Assembly: GCF_000003605.2 (NCBI RefSeq)
Contig: NW_003107106.1
Span: forward strand, 69,760-133,759
DNA length: 64,000 nt
Direction of reading: 5' to 3'
Origin: Saccoglossus kowalevskii
Lineage: Eukaryota > Hemichordata > Enteropneusta > Harrimaniidae
Positions 60,721 through 64,000 of the stretch are shown here, one piece after another. Both the position numbers and the translations under genes were made by a program. The notes below the pieces were generated by a model. That model made no database searches. It worked only from the letters and a program-made list of their open reading frames with translations, and had not been told where the DNA came from. Positions within the stretch are counted from its first letter, which is position 1. The number at the start of each line of letters is the position of its first letter.

Positions 60721-61274
60721 TATGTACATGGACAACATTATTAATAATGGCTGGACTGCCTCATTCATCTTCATTCCGCGTGGAATTCGTCCACTCTCGG
60801 CAATGCTTATTCCTATTTGTACTAATAGCTAATAAGTCAATTAAGGATATGGTAGTGACAAACGTAACAAAGTGGACTTGTAGCAGTTAATACCACAATT
60901 TCTATTTAACCGAAGAGAAGTGATATTCATTAACCTTGATTTTAACCTTGATTAACAAATTTAGTAAACATGCTGGACTTATACTACAACGAACGGGCTT
61001 TTACTGGGCAGATGTTGATGTCCCTTGGTCTACTGAGCTAATTAAATCACAAATCACCCAGTATTGAACATTACAACAAAAATAGTTGGCTGAAAAAATG
61101 AAAAAAAAAATAACAACCTTTTCCCCAAGGTTGACAACGTATGATGGTCTGTGGGAAAGTTCCAATTCTCAATTTCAGTTTAACTAAAAAAGCTAGACAC
61201 CACCAGTTTTATGGAATAGGGAAAAACACACCAAATTTAAACAAATGTTCTGACAGCTTATTATAAGACAGTAT

Positions 61275-61603
61275 TCTCGGGGACGGAGCTACGTCACAAG
61301 GCGTACTACGCTGCTAAGACGCTAACCACCGCACCGTGTATTTCTATGGGCTCTGCGCGAGCTGCTGTGGAACGCCGGTCGAGGAGCCGGTAAAAATAGC
61401 TAAATTCGAGAAAACAACACAAACTCAACTTCGACGTAATCCTGATCAACCAAATTTATATATGCTGCACGCACAGGGCTAATCTTGTTACACTGTTCAG
61501 GAGAGTCTAAATAACAATCCCAAAGTAGAGTTTTCGGCCTTTGTTGAAATCGTGTTGGTTGCCAGGCGGTGAAAATGCCCGGATGTCCGCCCCCCCCGTG
61601 AAT
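61275..61603 (-). repeat. 325-bp dispersed repeat, copy B (inverted)
   Basis: This is the inverted partner of 58051-58374, about 3 kb away. On the minus strand it keeps a longer open frame (to 61400) that includes SPEQCNKISP and VEFVLFSRI. The ends read CTCGGGGACGGAGCTACGTCAC and, inward from the right, a G-tract then CGGACATCCGGGC. The pair can form a long stem in DNA or RNA. Confidence 0.75.
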
Positions 61604-62714
61604 ATCTATGATTGACATGGTATATAAAAACGTATTCCATCTTCCCCCACATTGGTTATTGACATTGCAGATCTAAATATATTTATGCAATGTATTACGC
61701 ACATGTCGAGCATCAGTGCCGAGTCATTGTGCGGGAAAGCAAAAGCAGCACCTAATGACGTAATTACTCGGCTAAAGAAGAAATTAGTTGGTGATCTGAT
61801 GTTGAAAATTCAATCCAACATTGTCTGTATGGGTGATATTATCAATGATTATACGTGGCTCTCTCTAATAGGCTATCAACATCGTGACTATCAACATTTA
61901 AATATTTCACATAGCCACGAAACTATTTTTCAAAATATTGAGAAATGTCGTTAAATATTCCGTTACTACTATTAATCTATAGCATGTGCTCTCTGGAGAA
62001 AATCTAAGGCAATAGAAACTAAAAGGATTGATTGCAAAATCGATCTCCTAGTTTCCCGCATCTATTACATGACACAAATGAATACATTATTTATTGACAA
62101 CATCTCCCCTGGGATCAAATATACGATTACGAATCTGTAATAAAGGAAAGTATTACACCTTGATCGATTACAAGGAACGGAATCGTATTTCTCGGGGTCC
62201 CCCCTCTCCAAAGTACGAAGCAATAACCCCTTCAAATTAGTGACACGTCGCCGGTCCGTAGCCGCCATATGATATTTTCATTGTTCTTGGGTTTGGATAT
62301 GCAAATGGGTTTATGATCTCTGTTTAATTACTCTTGTATGGTCACGTTGTACCTTAGGAGATGCACAGTAATAACAGTATTTCAGGAGTTTTGATAAGAC
62401 TGTATGTGACTGTATTGTTTATTACTGTTTATTTAAAGCAGGAGGGTCACCTGCGCACGCGCAGGAATTGAGTCCCAAACGACGATAACAACACACGATA
62501 AAAACGCAAAGGCTCATGGGTATACACTTGTTTGTTGCAAAAAGGAAGTTTTCATACTGAATGTTCATTATTTGTTAGGCTTTGTTGATAGTATGAGACA
62601 CTAAATTATATACTGTGTAAACAATATGAGGTATGACTAGCATTATACACTATGATATATTTAGAATGAATCAGGTTGTCTGTGGTTACCAATTCGAATA
62701 CCCACATTTCTTAT
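61604..62714. other. no gene recognised
   Basis: Contains a NRF1-type palindrome TGCGCACGCGCA at 62452-62463 and otherwise AT-rich DNA with frames of up to 100 codons and no motif. Confidence 0.35.
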
Positions 62715-62970
62715 TTCTACTGGTACACACAACAAAAATATAGGCTTAATTTGTAGCGTCACAAATCATATTGTCCTCCATATTTATCACTGTCTACCAT
62801 ACGAATACCGAAGAAGCACTTTCTAGATCCAGATTCTCATGTAAGTTAGCTATTTTATACATTATATTGGTTATTTGGAGTACTGTATCAGTAGAAAGCT
62901 GATTTACGAGGTGGTCTACAAAATATGTTTCTTTCCCCATGACATAACATGTCTGTAAAATGAAGTTTTT
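62715..62970 (+). repeat. diverged direct duplication, copy 2
   Basis: Partner of 60526-60720, about 2.2 kb downstream and in the same orientation. It has roughly 60 extra bases between the ATATA block and the GATCCA block. It too carries TGTAAGTT. Confidence 0.45.
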
Positions 62971-64000
62971 TTTTAGAATAAATATGAATTACTACTTAAC
63001 TGGAAATAATTTGTACAACCGTAGATCGTTGAACACAATTCATATTGGTAAATTTACAATTCCAGGAACACAAAAACAGAACAATTAACTGACGAGTACA
63101 TTACACAACATAGTAGTCAAATCATTTAGATAAAGATATATAGACCAAATGTTTGCGACATTGTGCACTCCTACTAATGTGTGTGACATGACTGAAACAT
63201 TTCCGATGAAAATCATCATTTTAAAACTAGTTCAAGACTAGACATGTTTCAGACTAGTCTTGAAAAAGTCCCAGATATCCTCAGTAAATTTTCAAACCTT
63301 GCTCTGAATTTTTTTTAAACTACAAAGATAGATATGGTCGTTTTTCAGACTAGTCTTAAAATGTCTTTAAATTTTTTAGAATATGCACTCTGAGGAATAA
63401 TTTTACGACGTCTCACAATATCTCACGAGATTTAGTGAGATCTAGAGTCGGCCATGTTGGATTTTTAGGTGAACATGATGATGTAGCATTGGCACAGTGG
63501 CGCTCAGAAATGATATAATTCTGCCACTCATCATACCAAATTGTCGACAGCCAATCCCTGGCGTCATCTGAAACTTTAGAAGCTACAGTTATTTATTGGG
63601 CAGTTGTTTTTATTGAAATCACTGTGACAGGCAATGGAGTTCTGTTGATGAACCCATGCTTTTTAACATTTTGGAGAGCTGTTCACTTTGGTGTTCGAAT
63701 TATCTGATTTACTTAATGAATGCACTTTATATGCATTATACTACCGGTATGCATGAATATGATATTTATTTTTTTATTCATTGGGTTTTGGCTTTTGTCA
63801 CATGATTTAATTGGTCAATTTTGTTGAATCTGCATAAGACAATAGTGTCTAATTGTATTTATTTGTATCCATTAATTATCACCACTAATTGTATTATATT
63901 TGTGATATGTTTCACATATGCTCTGTGTGTGTTAGAACGGCCATGGCCATGTGAAACATTTTTATAACTCATCTAAATTATGTCTCAGGGACAATGTTTC
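62971..64000. other. right edge, no gene recognised
   Basis: AT-rich. A short direct repeat TTTCAGACTAGTCTT occurs at about 63248 and 63343. No coding frame is recognised. Confidence 0.35.

Noticed and set aside
1-64000. tRNA, rRNA or histone stem-loop genes
   Set aside because: No B-box-like GGTTCGA in the right setting, no rRNA core phrases and no histone 3' hairpin were seen by eye.

Overview
This window looks like nuclear DNA from an invertebrate animal, most likely a marine bilaterian (lophotrochozoan or non-vertebrate deuterostome). It is AT-rich and gene-poor, has two assembly gaps, and carries spliced genes, many small inverted-repeat transposons, LINE remains and microsatellites. 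I cannot name the species from the sequence.

From the left edge to about 8.7 kb, on the minus strand, lies the 5' part of a BTB-BACK-Kelch (Kelch-like) gene. A promoter-proximal leader exon ends at 8632. The main exon (5506-6394) codes for BTB and BACK, and two exons (3333-3479 and 2621-2752) code for the first two Kelch repeats. All three coding junctions are phase 1 and keep frame. The remaining Kelch repeats lie beyond the left edge. Its introns hold a tandem-repeat transposon, TA-flanked MITEs, a 36-bp minisatellite and a LINE 3' fragment.

The centre holds two genes for secreted BMP antagonists of the Noggin family, pointing at each other about 26 kb apart. A canonical Noggin lies at 17460-18137 (+), possibly with a tiny first coding exon at 17328-17340. 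A divergent Noggin-like gene lies at 44406-45182 (-). Both keep the nine-cysteine Noggin domain, but their basic (heparan-sulfate-binding type) residues sit in different places. If expressed together they would act on the same extracellular BMP ligands with different matrix retention; that last point is inference.

The space between and around the Noggin genes has no other recognisable protein gene. It holds a CTCF-like motif, an RFX X-box upstream of noggin, a hAT-like relic broken by a gap, a fold-back TTAA-flanked MITE, a long (ATAAT)n microsatellite and a C-tract-rich MITE.

From 46 kb to the right edge there is a 340-360 bp tandem duplication, a perfect 20-bp hairpin, a cluster of five CRE-type motifs, a decayed LINE (about 53.74-55.17 kb, minus), an inverted pair of 325-bp repeats and a diverged non-coding duplication.
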